A stretch of 64,000 nucleotides of DNA from Zarea fungicola (taxonomy: Eukaryota; Ascomycota; Sordariomycetes; Hypocreales; Cordycipitaceae), in NCBI GenBank assembly GCA_900169235.1, contig FWCC01000021.1:23927-87926 (forward strand), in the 5' to 3' direction. The notes beneath the pieces were generated by a model. That model was given only the letters and a program-made list of their open reading frames with translations. It had not been told where the DNA came from and made no database searches. Shown in pieces: positions 33,901 to 44,573 of the stretch. Numbering within the stretch: the first letter of the stretch is position 1; each line of letters opens with the position of its first letter. The position numbers were made by a program, and so were the translations under genes.

Positions 33901-34689
33901 GAGCTGTCGGATGTGACCACAATACTTCACTGCGCCGCAAATCGCACTTTTTGGGACAGCTACACGGCTGCAAAGCCAGTAAACGTGGAAGCGGTAAAGG
34001 TGTTAGCCAAGCTATGCCTCCGCACAGGTGCCCATCTCCACATTCTTAGCTCTGGCAATGTCGCAGCGTACGAGTCTGATGCTAGCGAGTCTGATACTCT
34101 TTTGCCACGCCCCAACCCTGAGGATGGTTACATCGCATCGAAGTGGGTAGCTGAGCGATATCTAGCGAGCGCCACACGCCAGCTTGGTTTGCGTGCCACT
34201 GTACATCGACTATGTCAAGTTCCTCAAGTGAATATTGCTGAAGATGGGAGTCTAGAAGAATCCAAGGCAACTGAGACGGAGACAGCTATTGTGAGGAGCA
34301 TGATCGCTGTCGCTTCATCCCTGAGCAAGCGACCGGATTTCGGGCAAAGGGATCGCGGATGGTTCGATGTCACGCCATTGTCGGACTTGGTCGACGATAT
34401 AACTGCAGTGGTGACCGCTAGGGCGGAGGAGGGGCAACAAGAAGCTGGCATCATTTCCGTCATTAATTACCCTGCAGCTTCGCGGGTTAGGACGGATATG
34501 CTTGTCTCCTCCACTGAAGCATTGCTTGAAAGCATAACCAACAAAGAATCATTCCTAAAGCTACCGCTAGTCTCTGGTCTACACTTTATTGGCCTTGCTA
34601 AACGCGCCGGGATATTTGACTGGGCTATCACGGCACACGAGCTGACATTTGCCGACGGAAACGGGCAGACAATGATATCGCGACGATGA
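21906..34689 (+). CDS. Hybrid highly reducing PKS-NRPS
   Basis: Seven exons (21906-22228, 22308-22621, 22708-22887, 22945-23206, 23324-23529, 23598-31619, 31673-34689) give 4,107 aa. Domains: KS 1-440 ([24 protein letters not shown]); AT 550-860 (GHSSGEIG); DH 940-1240 (His976, Asp1154); C-methyltransferase near 1428 (EIGAGDG); degenerate ER 1840-2115 without a usable cofactor motif; KR 2130-2310 (GLAGDLG, Tyr2275); ACP Ser2458; C 2645-3080 with NH2779IVLDG; A 3110-3600 ([17 protein letters not shown]); T Ser3708; and R 3780-4090 (VTGATGHIG, Tyr3922 and Lys3926 kept). It should build a methylated reduced polyketide with the trans-ER, couple one amino acid and release it by reduction to an aldehyde, or by Dieckmann-type closure. 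A hand-aligned selectivity pattern (D-A-L-A-W-G-S-I-S) suggests no substrate I can name. Intron 3 uses a GC donor. Confidence 0.95.
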
Positions 34690-35243
34690 GAATGGATACT
34701 AAGAAAACTGTACATAAAGTAAATACAGCGGCTCAAGGCAGGACAAGTGTTTTAAGCCATTAGATTTTAGTTTTGAATATGGACATGTGCAGCGCGGTCA
34801 GTAGTAGCATTGAGTGCAGAGTTAATTAAGTGGCGTAGTAGTTGGTCGCCGGCGCGATTCATCCACGGCGGACTTGTCGTGCCGTCCTTTGGAGGAGGAG
34901 GGCCCACGGCTGTGTGATCCCACGTGTGGGAGCGACTACCATTGCGAGGCCCGCTTGGGCCGCTAGTGTCCGCAAGTTCAGACCAACCCGTCCGCTTTCT
35001 CTGCCAAATTCCAAGGGCACTTGGGGCCGTTGGTAGCCCAGATAATTAGCTGACTGCGTCGATACTCGACTGCAGTCTTGGCCAGTGAACGCAAGCCTGT
35101 AACTGATGGAATATTAGTCAAGTCTGCAAATACAGCATAGAGACGAACTATAAATACGGGATGCCGCTGTAGTGGGCACATAATTTTCCGGACATGAACC
35201 GCCAACCGTATTGAGCTGTTCATAGCCAGTAACAACTATCAGC
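34690..35243. other. Intergenic, PKS-NRPS to hydrolase
   Basis: About 550 bp without a supported gene. Its right part is the hydrolase promoter, with a TATAAATA element at 35149-35156. No full cluster repeat was seen. Confidence 0.5.
35149..35156 (+). promoter_or_regulatory. TATA box of the hydrolase gene
   Basis: TATAAATA lies 95 bp before the ATG at 35244. Confidence 0.45.
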
Positions 35244-36400
35244 ATGACAGATTACAATAGCAAAGATGCGGTTGCCAAACTGGCTAATCAAGAGTGCGTA
35301 ACATAGGTCAAGGTGCATTGCAACTTACTCCCAGTACTAACTAACCTCTTTGTTAGCCCAGAGCTGTCACAGGTAGAGTGGCTTGTAGACAAGTGCGAAA
35401 TTTCTGGGCTAACCTGGTATTATAGCTGTTAAATAGTCTACCAAAATCTTCGACTCTACTACCCGTACTCTCAGAAGCAGTTACGCTTTCCAGGCAGCAA
35501 CCTGTGTCAGTCACCACAGACACCGACACGGAGCTGACTATTGCAATTCCCATGCGCGATGGGCATCAAAGCAGCGCTCAAGTTTACAAACCAAAGACAC
35601 AGACAGGACCCAGCCCCCTAGTCGTTCTAGCACACGGTGGTGGCTTTGTCATGGGCAGAAATACAGAAATGCAGCTTTACGCCAGGGCACTTAATCATCT
35701 CTACAACGCCACCGTTATTAGCATATCATACCGCCTCGCACCAGAGCATAAGTTCCCTGTGGCACCCTACGATATCTGGGACAGCCTTGAATGGATTGCA
35801 AATCCCAGCAACTCAAAAACATTGGGATTCGACACTAGCGCAGGGTTTGTTCTTGGCGGTGTCTCTGCTGGCGGTAATCTTGCGGCCACTATCGCTCAAA
35901 TGTGGTACGAGGAGAAGAAGTCACCACCCTTGTCGGGTATCTGGCTCAGCATTCCGCATCTCTTAGAGGCTGAGATTGTACCACAAGAGTATAGGGACCT
36001 GTGGTTCTCCAGGGTTCAAAATGCCGATGCATTGATTCTCAACGAAGAATCCATTGCCTGGATTAAAACGGCCTATCAGCCTGATACATACTCGCCGTAT
36101 TTTTCGCCATTCAACTCAAAAGCACCACATAAGGGATTGCCTCCTGTATACCTGCAGGTTTGCGGGCAAGATCCCTTGCGCGATGATGCATTGATTTATG
36201 AGAAAGCACTACGGGATAACCGTGTAACGACGAAACTCGATGTTTATCCTGGGGTTCCACATGGCCACAATGTTCTGTTTCCAATGCTGAAATGTGCGCA
36301 TAAATGCAACACTGATGGTATTTTGGGCTTTGGGTGGTTGCTGGGTGAGAAGGAACTTGACGGAAGAGTCGTGGGGAATGCGTTGTCGACAAGCAAATGA
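35244..36400 (+). CDS. Alpha/beta hydrolase, HSL-type
   Basis: Three exons (35244-35293, a 16-bp micro-exon 35357-35372, and 35426-36400) give 346 aa. The joins produce 'LANQDPELSQLLNSLP'. An oxyanion motif HGGG starts at residue 92, the nucleophile Ser169 lies in GVSAGGN, and an Asp (in QDPLRDD) and His (in GVPHGHN) complete the triad. This is the hormone-sensitive-lipase branch of the fold. Serine hydrolases are regular members of cytochalasin-type and related PKS-NRPS clusters, where roles in processing the released product are proposed; the exact reaction here is unknown. It follows the PKS-NRPS in the same direction. Confidence 0.88.
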
Positions 36401-37456
36401 TTGTCGCGATATTGATGCCAACAAGTTAGCCGTTGCTTGCCTTCCGCGATCAATATCAATGCAAAGTTTTTATGAGCTATAATTCTATGCGACATCATAT
36501 CAAGTTATAATAATACAACGCAAGGCTTTCTCGCGTCGGGAAGGCATGACATCTGGTTGAACATCTCAGAGCGGAATGCACGACAGGTCTCAGGGCCGAT
36601 GAAGTAGCAGCAAAGTACAATTTTGAAACTAGTCATCTTAAATCGTACACAATTCTGCTAACTTGGAGACATGAGAAAGAAGACAACTTTGGATTCTGGG
36701 GGAAAACCGTAGAAACCTATCAACTAGCATTTCGTAGCAGATCCTGACCTCTAGCTAGCTGGATCGGTGTTAGGTATGTATTGTCCACTACTGATAAAAA
36801 GACAAGATACCAGTAGTATATCTAAAAAAAGTCATCCCTAAATCCATTTCCTATGGTATCAGCTATGAATGAACTTATGGTATTTTAGGCAACCTCATAA
36901 TCCAAAGCGAGGCGTCACTGAGCGACAAGCCCTTGATATGGCGACTGGCGAGGTGCTTTCCACAGGTGGAGCACGACTTGTTGTGAGTAACTACTAGTTA
37001 TCGTCGCAAGTCATAACGACGATCTAGGAGAGGACCGCTGCAAAAGTTTCAAGCAGAATAAATATTCAAACTCAGACTCCCTGTTTTAGCGATAAAGGCT
37101 TGAGTTAGTTTTGATCGACGTGGCCGGCAGCCCTCAGCGGGCGCTAGCGGGCGTCGCGAGCGCCACATCGGACATTGTGGGCGACTTGACAATCAAGAAA
37201 GGGTCCCGGGAGGAGGAAGGCCGCTTCTCTTGCGTGGAGCGGAGTTTGGGTCATTACTATGGGTTGGATCACTGTGTCCAAGGATATATGGAATTGGGAA
37301 AAGGGCTTTAAAAACTCTACGTGAGGAAGCCATGGTGTTATAACAGAGAAAGCTCCCAGTGGAACACCAGTAAAACTAGAGACCATTCACGTTAACCGAC
37401 TCTTACATCTTTGCAGGACTCACCGCATTACTTCACATTATTTACCGGTAAATATT
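36401..37456. other. Intergenic, hydrolase to SDR
   Basis: About 1 kb. The frame at 37111-37311 has no family features and begins at a non-ATG codon. Part of the stretch may hold an unseen first exon of the SDR gene. Nothing else is recognised. Confidence 0.4.
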
Positions 37457-38520
37457 TTGGCGGGTGTATTGATTCACTGCAATGTCGATTCGCCAGAATT
37501 TGAGCGAGTTCTATCCCCTAGCCCTACTTACCTAGAGAAAAACCTCCCCGACCTTTCGGGAAACGTATATCTAATCACAGGCGGCACATCGGGCATCGGC
37601 CTCGCACTTGCAAAAATTCTATATGCTGGCAATGCAAAGGTTTACATTACATCGCGCAGCGACCGCTCCGCCACAGCTGCCGCCCAGGAGATCAAATCAA
37701 GCAACCCGAAAAGTGTTGGAGAAATTCACTGCGTGGTAATGGATCTAAGTAACCTCAAGACGATTGCCCCAGCGATTAGGGCATTTCTAGACCAGGAAGC
37801 CCTTCTACACTCTGCTTGGCTCAATGCTGGTGTCATGAATGCGCCGAAAGGCAGCACAACGCTCCAGGGACACGAACTTCATTGGGGTACCAATGTAGTT
37901 GCCCACTTCTTGATCAACAAGCTATTGACACCTATACTCGTCCATACGGCTCGTATAGCCCCATTAGGGAGTGTGAGAGTTGTCTGGGTCAGTAGCGACG
38001 GCCATGCATTCTCTCCCAAAGGCGACGGCGTTGATTGGAACGACATTAGTACCAGGAAGGCGAAAGACTGGCAGGGGGAGAAGAGTTCCATGACTTACTA
38101 TGGGCAAAGTAAAGCAGGTAATATTTTACTTGCCAAAGAGTTTGCAAAGAGGCATAGGGATGACAACGTCTTGGCTGTAGTAAGTCTACATCTGTCATGG
38201 AACGTGCTTGCGGCAGCAACTGACGTGTTCCCGCACAGTCTCTCAATCCAGGACATTTAAAAACAAATCTTCAGCGACATTCTGGAAGATTATCCAAGAT
38301 TCTCGTAAACTTCTTGCTCCACGATCCGTCTCTTGGTGCGTTGACGGAACTCTACGCGGGGTTTTCGAACGAGATCAGCCTAGATAACACTGGTGCATAT
38401 ATTATTCCATGGGGAAGAATTGGGCACATACGAAAAGATATCGAGGACGGCTTCCTGAGACATGGTAGTGGCAACAAGCTGTGGGATGTTCTGGAGCGCG
38501 ACGTTCAACCCTACTTGTGA
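37457..38520 (+). CDS. Short-chain dehydrogenase/reductase, 5' end uncertain
   Basis: Two exons (about 37457-38179 and 38239-38520) are joined by a 59-bp GTAAGT...CAG intron that creates 'LAVSLNPGHLKTNL'. The protein is a classical SDR: nucleotide motif TGGTSGIG, an NAG motif (LNAGVM), a catalytic Ser in VWVSSDG and the YxxxK pair in YYGQSK. The C-terminus 'NTGAYIIPWG' is typical of fungal cluster SDRs related to retinol dehydrogenases. It would oxidise or reduce a hydroxyl/keto group on the product. The coding frame is open from before 37457 but has no ATG. The obvious ATG (37482) is one base out of frame with 'FERVLSPSPTY'. Either a first exon lies upstream or the gene carries a frameshift. 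Confidence 0.75.
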
Positions 38521-39322
38521 CAAGCTGCAGCGGTCTCCACTATCGAGGTGGCATGGATTAATTGGGTTTACGAATATGAGCAGTGATTGTTTGTTTGTTT
38601 GGCCTTTGTTTGGCCTTTGTTTGGCACTAATCGCTGTATTTTGCTTCGTTTTTGCGCCTGCTGCAAGGAGTAGAGAACGTTCAAAGGATGGAACATGCGA
38701 ATATATCTTTTGAGTCTATTTAAGAAAATCTTCGTTTCCGGCTTTGTGTTCAGAGCACTTACTATTCTTTTAATGTTGCTTCTTTATTGTCTCGTTCTTC
38801 ACAGCAGTTCTGGCTGGCACCTCCATGCTCACAATAGAGGCAGCAGTGGCCCAAAAGCCGCTAGACACAGGTGAACATCCACAATGCCCAAGAAAACAGT
38901 ACACCGCTAGCGAGAGCCTTATCATTGTAAACCCCGTTGCTATCGGAATGGTATTCGAAACAGAAAGTCAAAAGAGTTTGCGATATCGATATCTTGCATG
39001 CAATTCCCAGCAGGCGAGTTTTCTACTTGATGGTCGTAAACTCCGTTCTCTTGTGCCATGCCGACATTGTTACTTCAAAAGGCGACTAAAATTAACTGCT
39101 CTCCGGAGTTAAGAACGGGTAGTCCGTCGTCGGGGGCATTCTCCTCTGGAAACGGCCATAAGCATCCACCTTCTTTCTCAATCTTTCCAACGTAGCTGCA
39201 AAGCACTAAGAGACCGTGCATTTACGCTTCGAATAATAACTCCTTCCTCGCAATACTCTTAAAGCAATTGCGGCTCTGGTGGTGCGGTTTCTCAAAGCCA
39301 CACATCTGAATGCGTTGACGTT
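38521..39322. other. Intergenic, SDR to second regulator
   Basis: About 800 bp. A short GTTTG-rich stretch lies near 38588-38625. The frame at 38825-39112 shows no family features. Nothing else is seen. Confidence 0.45.
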
Positions 39323-40765
39323 ATGCCGCGTCGGAGCCGTGCCTGTGCTGAGTGCCGAAGCAGGCGAATAGGGTGTGATGGTGCCTCACCTTCCTGTTAT
39401 CAATGCGTTGTGACTAAGCGGTCATGTTCTGGTCCAATTCAAGGTGTCATTATACTTGACGAGACACTCAAAACCAGCAAGCGATTATCTCGCCGGCCGG
39501 CAGCGACCCGCTGTGAACAAACTGTCGCCGACCCGCACCAGCCATCATGTCGAGCTTTCATGTCTACTGCGTTCGTATCGCACTTTGTAAGCTTTTTTAC
39601 CAGCACAGACAACGGCCCTCCTCGGAGAACATGGCTTCATGCCATGTGCGACACCGGTCAAGGCAGCAGTCGAGCGTTGTTGGCTCTTGCACTAGAGGCC
39701 ACTGCCACTGCATTCTGCGGCGTCATGGAGAAGAATTTTACGCTTGTCGCAGATGCGTCGAAACTACACGGAACAGTGCTATCCCAATATAAGAGTTTAC
39801 ACAATGACGGCAGCCCCGCCACGACAAGGCTATGCATATCCGTCATCCTATCTCTCCTCGAGGCCATTTGGCCAACCAGCCAAGACGGATATTACGTCCA
39901 CCTGCAGGCGTGTTGGATAATGTTGACAACATCCAATCTCTCGGAAGGAGAAAACCTTTTCATTTTGAAGCAAATTACAACACATATAGCATACCAAACA
40001 GTGCGTAATATCTCGGCGGCTTTTTCTTGTAATTTACTGACCAGGTATCAGTTACTTGTCATCGGAACAGCGCCTTCACATTTTCAAAATGCAATTATTA
40101 GCAATCAAAACTTTTGGGGTGCTCTATTTGGAATCCAGCGAGAACATCAAAGGCCTGTGGCAGATCGGCTTTTGGTTGACATGTTTCGACTCTTGCAGCT
40201 ACTCGGTCAAAATCAAGCGATGGGCTCCGACAGCTGGCAAGTTGTCCAGCACATTAGCTCGAATATTGAGGCTCTGTCAGCTGAACATGAGCTGCGAAGG
40301 CTCACCAGCAGTGATTCTAATATGTCTGCATCTTCAAACAAGCAATATTTTGAGAGCTTCACAGCCATGACAGCGGCATACGTTTCTGCGGCCCGGATCT
40401 TGCTCTCCGTGGCGCAATCACTCCTGAGTGGCTGCGACTGCGGAATATCCACTGAATACAGTCGCGATATTCTAAACAGTTCTCATTTTCTGCAGAGCCA
40501 AGACATAGGGTGTGCTTACGTCCGAATGTTTCTGCCAATTACCGTCGTGGCACTCTACTCACCCTCCAATGAACAGCGCAGCATGGCGCGCGACATTTTG
40601 ACCATTTCGTGCTATCAGGCGTCATTCAGTGGCCTGAGCTCACTTTCTCTTGAACGAATTAATAAAGAATACAAGGAGACGAATGTGCGTGACGCTCCAC
40701 AGAGGACACTGACAAGCCTGGAGATACCACCTGATTCTAGTCAAGGGCGTTTCTTTATATTGTAG
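39323..40765 (+). CDS. Zn(II)2Cys6 transcription factor, second cluster regulator
   Basis: An open frame of 480 aa. The zinc cluster occupies residues 8-35 with canonical spacing (Cys 8, 11, 18, 25, 28, 35). The remainder has the helical pattern of the fungal-specific transcription factor family 2. A possible in-frame 51-bp intron lies at 40001-40051 (GTGCGT donor, TACTGAC branch, CAG acceptor). Removing it deletes 17 residues without changing frame, so the true protein may be 463 aa. It lies at the right edge of the biosynthetic genes and could be a second cluster regulator or belong to the neighbouring transporter locus. Confidence 0.85.
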   Translation: MPRRSRACAECRSRRIGCDGASPSCYQCVVTKRSCSGPIQGVIILDETLKTSKRLSRRPAATRCEQTVADPHQPSCRAFMSTAFVSHFVSFFTSTDNGPPRRTWLHAMCDTGQGSSRALLALALEATATAFCGVMEKNFTLVADASKLHGTVLSQYKSLHNDGSPATTRLCISVILSLLEAIWPTSQDGYYVHLQACWIMLTTSNLSEGENLFILKQITTHIAYQTVRNISAAFSCNLLTRYQLLVIGTAPSHFQNAIISNQNFWGALFGIQREHQRPVADRLLVDMFRLLQLLGQNQAMGSDSWQVVQHISSNIEALSAEHELRRLTSSDSNMSASSNKQYFESFTAMTAAYVSAARILLSVAQSLLSGCDCGISTEYSRDILNSSHFLQSQDIGCAYVRMFLPITVVALYSPSNEQRSMARDILTISCYQASFSGLSSLSLERINKEYKETNVRDAPQRTLTSLEIPPDSSQGRFFIL

Positions 40766-41565
40766 AATGTGAATCCGCACGATAAAGGGCTATCTAATAG
40801 GCTCATTGTTTATCTCGCAAAATATTATTTGCTAATGTGTATTTATTCAAATAAAAAAAAGTTTCATGCAGGACGGCACGAATACGTTAAAGCTATCACA
40901 GTGGTTTAGTACTTGGCTGGCTTGTTTGCTGGCTCATTGGCGGGTTTACTTGTAATTGTTCACTGACTGCTCACTAACTGCTCACACATATGACGGCTGG
41001 TTACTCGCTCGCTTACCAAGGTAGCTGGCGTGATGACTCTTCTACTCGCTGGCTCGGAATAGCTCAGTTGAATCCAGAGTGCAGTTGAGTGACTACGGCC
41101 AAAAGAGAAAAAAATATGCAGCCTATGACTTTTACGCAGTAACGGAAAATCTGCTGTGCTCTCAATTTTGACACAAGAGTGCATTATGTCGCCCCGTAGT
41201 TCCTGGTCCAGGTATGACTGTCAGGAAGTGTCTTTTCAGCCAGAAGCCAGTACACACAGCATTTTAATAAACCAAGTTCAAGGGCTTTGACTTTTTTGTT
41301 ATTATTTAGTAGTAGCAATGGCCATACTTTTTATACAACGGGTATAGCACACAGAGCAAGGCAAGGCAAGGCAAGGCAAGGCAAGGCAAGGCAGAGTTTG
41401 AAAGCAATCTCTTTTAGGATCTAATTATTAATCTAGTAAAATTACAAAAGAGTCAAATTTTGACAGCCATAATACAAACGAAATTAGAAAGCAAAATTCG
41501 GCCTGGAGCAGGAACGTCGTTGGCGATGCCAACAGTTGCAGCCATAAAATTGGCAACGCCCAGGT
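40766..41565. other. Intergenic with pentanucleotide repeat
   Basis: About 800 bp between two convergent 3' ends. It contains the GCAAG tandem repeat (separate entry) and no supported gene. It is a natural candidate for the right boundary of the cluster. Confidence 0.45.
41356..41394 (+). repeat. GCAAG tandem repeat
   Basis: Seven perfect copies of GCAAG followed by a partial copy. Simple repeats of this type are common in non-coding DNA of filamentous ascomycetes. Confidence 0.9.
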
Positions 41566-43291
41566 CTAGATCTGGACGGGAAAGCGTTTGCGGAGGAATT
41601 GGCCGTGGCGGTAAAAGATGAATGGCAGAGGGATGAAGAGAACCGCAATGAGCGCTAGTACGCTGTTGCCCCAGCCGAGACCAACCGAGGCATACAAAGA
41701 AGGTGCGGCGAGAGGGAGGAATGCAGCGGCCAGATTTCGCAACAGGGACATGGCACCGGTGGCTGAGGCGGCTGCATCGGGCCCAAAGATGTCAATCATG
41801 TAGGCCTGGGCGCAAGAGCCGACAGTAACCAGACCCAGACCACAGATGCTGGTGCCGATAATGGGCACGATCCAGTGCACCCTGTACTTGGTGGTCCAGC
41901 CGTATATAAAGAGACCAATGGGGAGCATGGGGGCAGTCCACATCATCAAGATGAGTCTTTGTTCCGGTCCGCCGTTGTGGCCGTTGCGCGTGAGGAGCTT
42001 GTCGCTCAACTTGGCAAAGGTGACGACGCCGACGACGCAGCCGACAGCAATGCCAATGTAAGCCAAGCCAGTAAAGCTCACACGCCAATGATATTCCACC
42101 TCGAAGACTGTAGGGAATGTGGCAAAGAGCAGCATGATGACACCGAAATTAACTGCCACAAACAGGGATGTGAGGGCAACAACGGGAGACAAGACAAGAA
42201 TCCTTGTAGGACGTAGCAGCGCGGCAACGATGAGGGTGGTGACTGGGAGTTGTCGATCGCCGACGGCGACCAATTTGGGGTTCCCGGTCTCGCGACGAAG
42301 ACGGTTTGCCTTTTTCTTGAGGATGGTGGTGGCACATGTTTCTCGCATAAAGGCAAAGACGCAAATTGTAACAACGGAAGCCTGGTTCAGTCGTCAGCAT
42401 GTGTCCCCGGTGCATGGCTGCGCATATGGGGGGAAGAAGGCGTTGCTTACAAGAATGAGAATGAGGTAAAAGGTCCACCTCCAGCTGAGATGCTCAGTCA
42501 CAAATCCGCCAACGATGGGGCCAAGAACCTAGGGCGGTATTAGCTATGCGCGTGCGGTGGCGGGTAGTATATGGTCACTAGGGCTCACTCACCGGGCCAA
42601 ATAGCGGACCAGCGGAGTAGATGGCCATGGCAGCACCTCGCTCTTCCTTGGGGAGCAAATCGGCAATGGTGGCACCGCCAGTAGACATGTAGGTGGAAGC
42701 GGCCATGCCAGTGAGTAGGCGAAAGACGAGAAACTCGGCGACGTGGGTGCTCCTTGAGCAGCCGACGGTAAAAGCCAAGTAGAAAATGGCACTGCCCTGG
42801 TAGATGGGCATGCGGCCAAAGACTTCGGACAGCGGGGGGATGAAGAGCTGTCCGATGGCGGAACCCAGCGTGGCAATACTGATGGTGAGGATCTCGACCG
42901 TGTTGTTCTTGTAGCCAAATTCGCGCTGCATAATGTTGGCGGCGGGGGCAAACATGGTGGTGGACAAGTTGACGTAGAGGACCGAGAGGCTCACAAGCAG
43001 CACGTTGACCATTTTGTGTCGATGGGTCCAGTTGCGAGGATTGGCAGGGTCCTCTGGGCCATCCCAGTCGACAATGTTGGGGTCAACGGGCTTGCCATCG
43101 GCGTCGGCCTTGTCGTCTGCACCGGTCTGCAATGAGAGAGCCCCCATTTCAAGGTCGGTGTCGTTGTTGGCAGCTGAGGAAGTATCGTTGGCTTGATTGA
43201 CGTTACTGGCCAAGTTGATTATGGGCGTGGCATTCTCAGCATCGTGGCTGACAACGCCGTCGTGACTTTCGGTTGTGGCAGAATGCCCCAT
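41566..43291 (-). CDS. MFS multidrug transporter, DHA1 family
   Basis: Three exons (43291-42593, 42528-42451, 42381-41566) give 530 aa. The two introns (64 and 69 bp) have GTGAGT and GTAAGC donors, and their removal restores '[15 protein letters not shown]' and 'LILILASVVT'. The N-terminus is a cytosolic acidic region ending in 'DPANPRNW', followed by about twelve membrane segments. The DHA1 signatures SEVFGR and a GP-rich motif C ([13 protein letters not shown]) are visible. It is a plasma-membrane proton antiporter likely to export drugs or metabolites. The upstream TTG-initiated extension is rejected in favour of the ATG at 43291. It is divergent from a Zn2Cys6 regulator and could serve the adjacent biosynthetic cluster, though that link is inference. 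Confidence 0.9.
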
Positions 43292-44573
43292 CCTGGTGGA
43301 TTTCTCCGTCGAGAGGAGAGTATTGGGGATCAAACGGTATTGATGTCTTTGTTGATCAGGGGATTGTTGCTGACAGTTGAGGCTGGCTGTCGTGTGTGTA
43401 AGAGTGTGTAAGCGTGGGTAAATGTGTGAATTTTCCCTCGATCCGTTACTCGCAAGTGTTTGCTCTTTTGAGATGGCAGCTTCTGTGTGTTGTAGAAGAT
43501 ATCAAAACAGAGAGAGACTAGACGTAAAGTGAAGAGAGTCGGATGGCTGCTTATATTTACATGGCTACCAGCCTTTCCAGTAGCTGGAGCCAAGGGAGCA
43601 AACGCACGATTTCTCGTTAATGCTCCGAGTTTGCTCCACTGGGCTGTTTTGGTCAACGGTGAACAGCTCACATCTTTTGGCTAACTTTGTCTATTTACTA
43701 ACTAATTATTGCCTAGCGAGCGGACATCGGGCAACCTTACCGGGGATCGGCGAGCCATCATTAGTTTTTTTGAGCAGGGTGCAGGTGAATTGTAGGGCTG
43801 GCAGGCAGCTAATTAGCATAGTGGATCATGATTGGGCCTTCTCGTCTCTCTTGGGCGTGATTGGGCCTGACTTGATCCAGATTTGTTCCAGACTTGGTCC
43901 GTTGAATTCCCCGTGAATGGCCCGTCGATTGCTCCGTCGATAGCCCCGTGAGCCGCATGCCTCATCGCGTGGCCTAGCGTGGCCTCCCACCGACCTGACT
44001 GGTTGACTGTTGTGATTTAACCCGGACCTACCGAACGACAAAGCATCACCACCTGTCAATGTTAGTTAACACAACCACAAGCGGCACTCGCTCACCTTGT
44101 GCCACTGTCGCACGTGTGTCATTTGTGTCACCAAGTCATCCCTTTTATTACTCGTGTTCTCTGTTCCGTACAGGTGCGGTCTTGGCAGCTCAACTCTCGC
44201 GCCGTCGCAGTTGTCTTGCCAAGCCAACTCTTTTGTGCCCGCTTGCGTTGTCCGCTGCCATTCACACTCTTGCTACTTACTACCCGGCAGCCACGTCACG
44301 CGCTTTATTAGCTGATTATTATCAACCTGCAGCCACCAGAGACTGAACCTTTTTCTTTTTTTTTGGTAGTTGTTTGCCTGCTGCAGCCACTGACAGGATC
44401 AAAACACCCTCCCAGAGCACAGAGTTTGTAGACATCACTACCTATATTCCAGTTCCGGCCGACGCTTGCGCTTTACTTTCACGCATATCATCTCACTCCA
44501 CATTATTGCCATTCAGAACGGCCAACGCTTCATACTTTGGCTCAGATACTCCTGCCCACTTCAGGGCGCTACC
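43292..44573. promoter_or_regulatory. Bidirectional promoter region, MFS / regulator
   Basis: About 1.3 kb between divergent start codons. Short frames here are low-complexity and unsupported. On the minus strand a TATAAG-like element lies near 43550, about 260 bp before the transporter start. Pyrimidine-rich leader sequence precedes the regulator start. Confidence 0.4.

Noticed and set aside
37111..37311. Small plus-strand frame before the SDR gene
   Set aside because: Non-ATG start, no family features, and no splice link to the SDR that keeps frame with confidence.
44059..44569. Plus-strand frames upstream of the 44574 regulator
   Set aside because: Low-complexity Ser/Ala/Leu-rich translations typical of a pyrimidine-rich leader, not of a protein.
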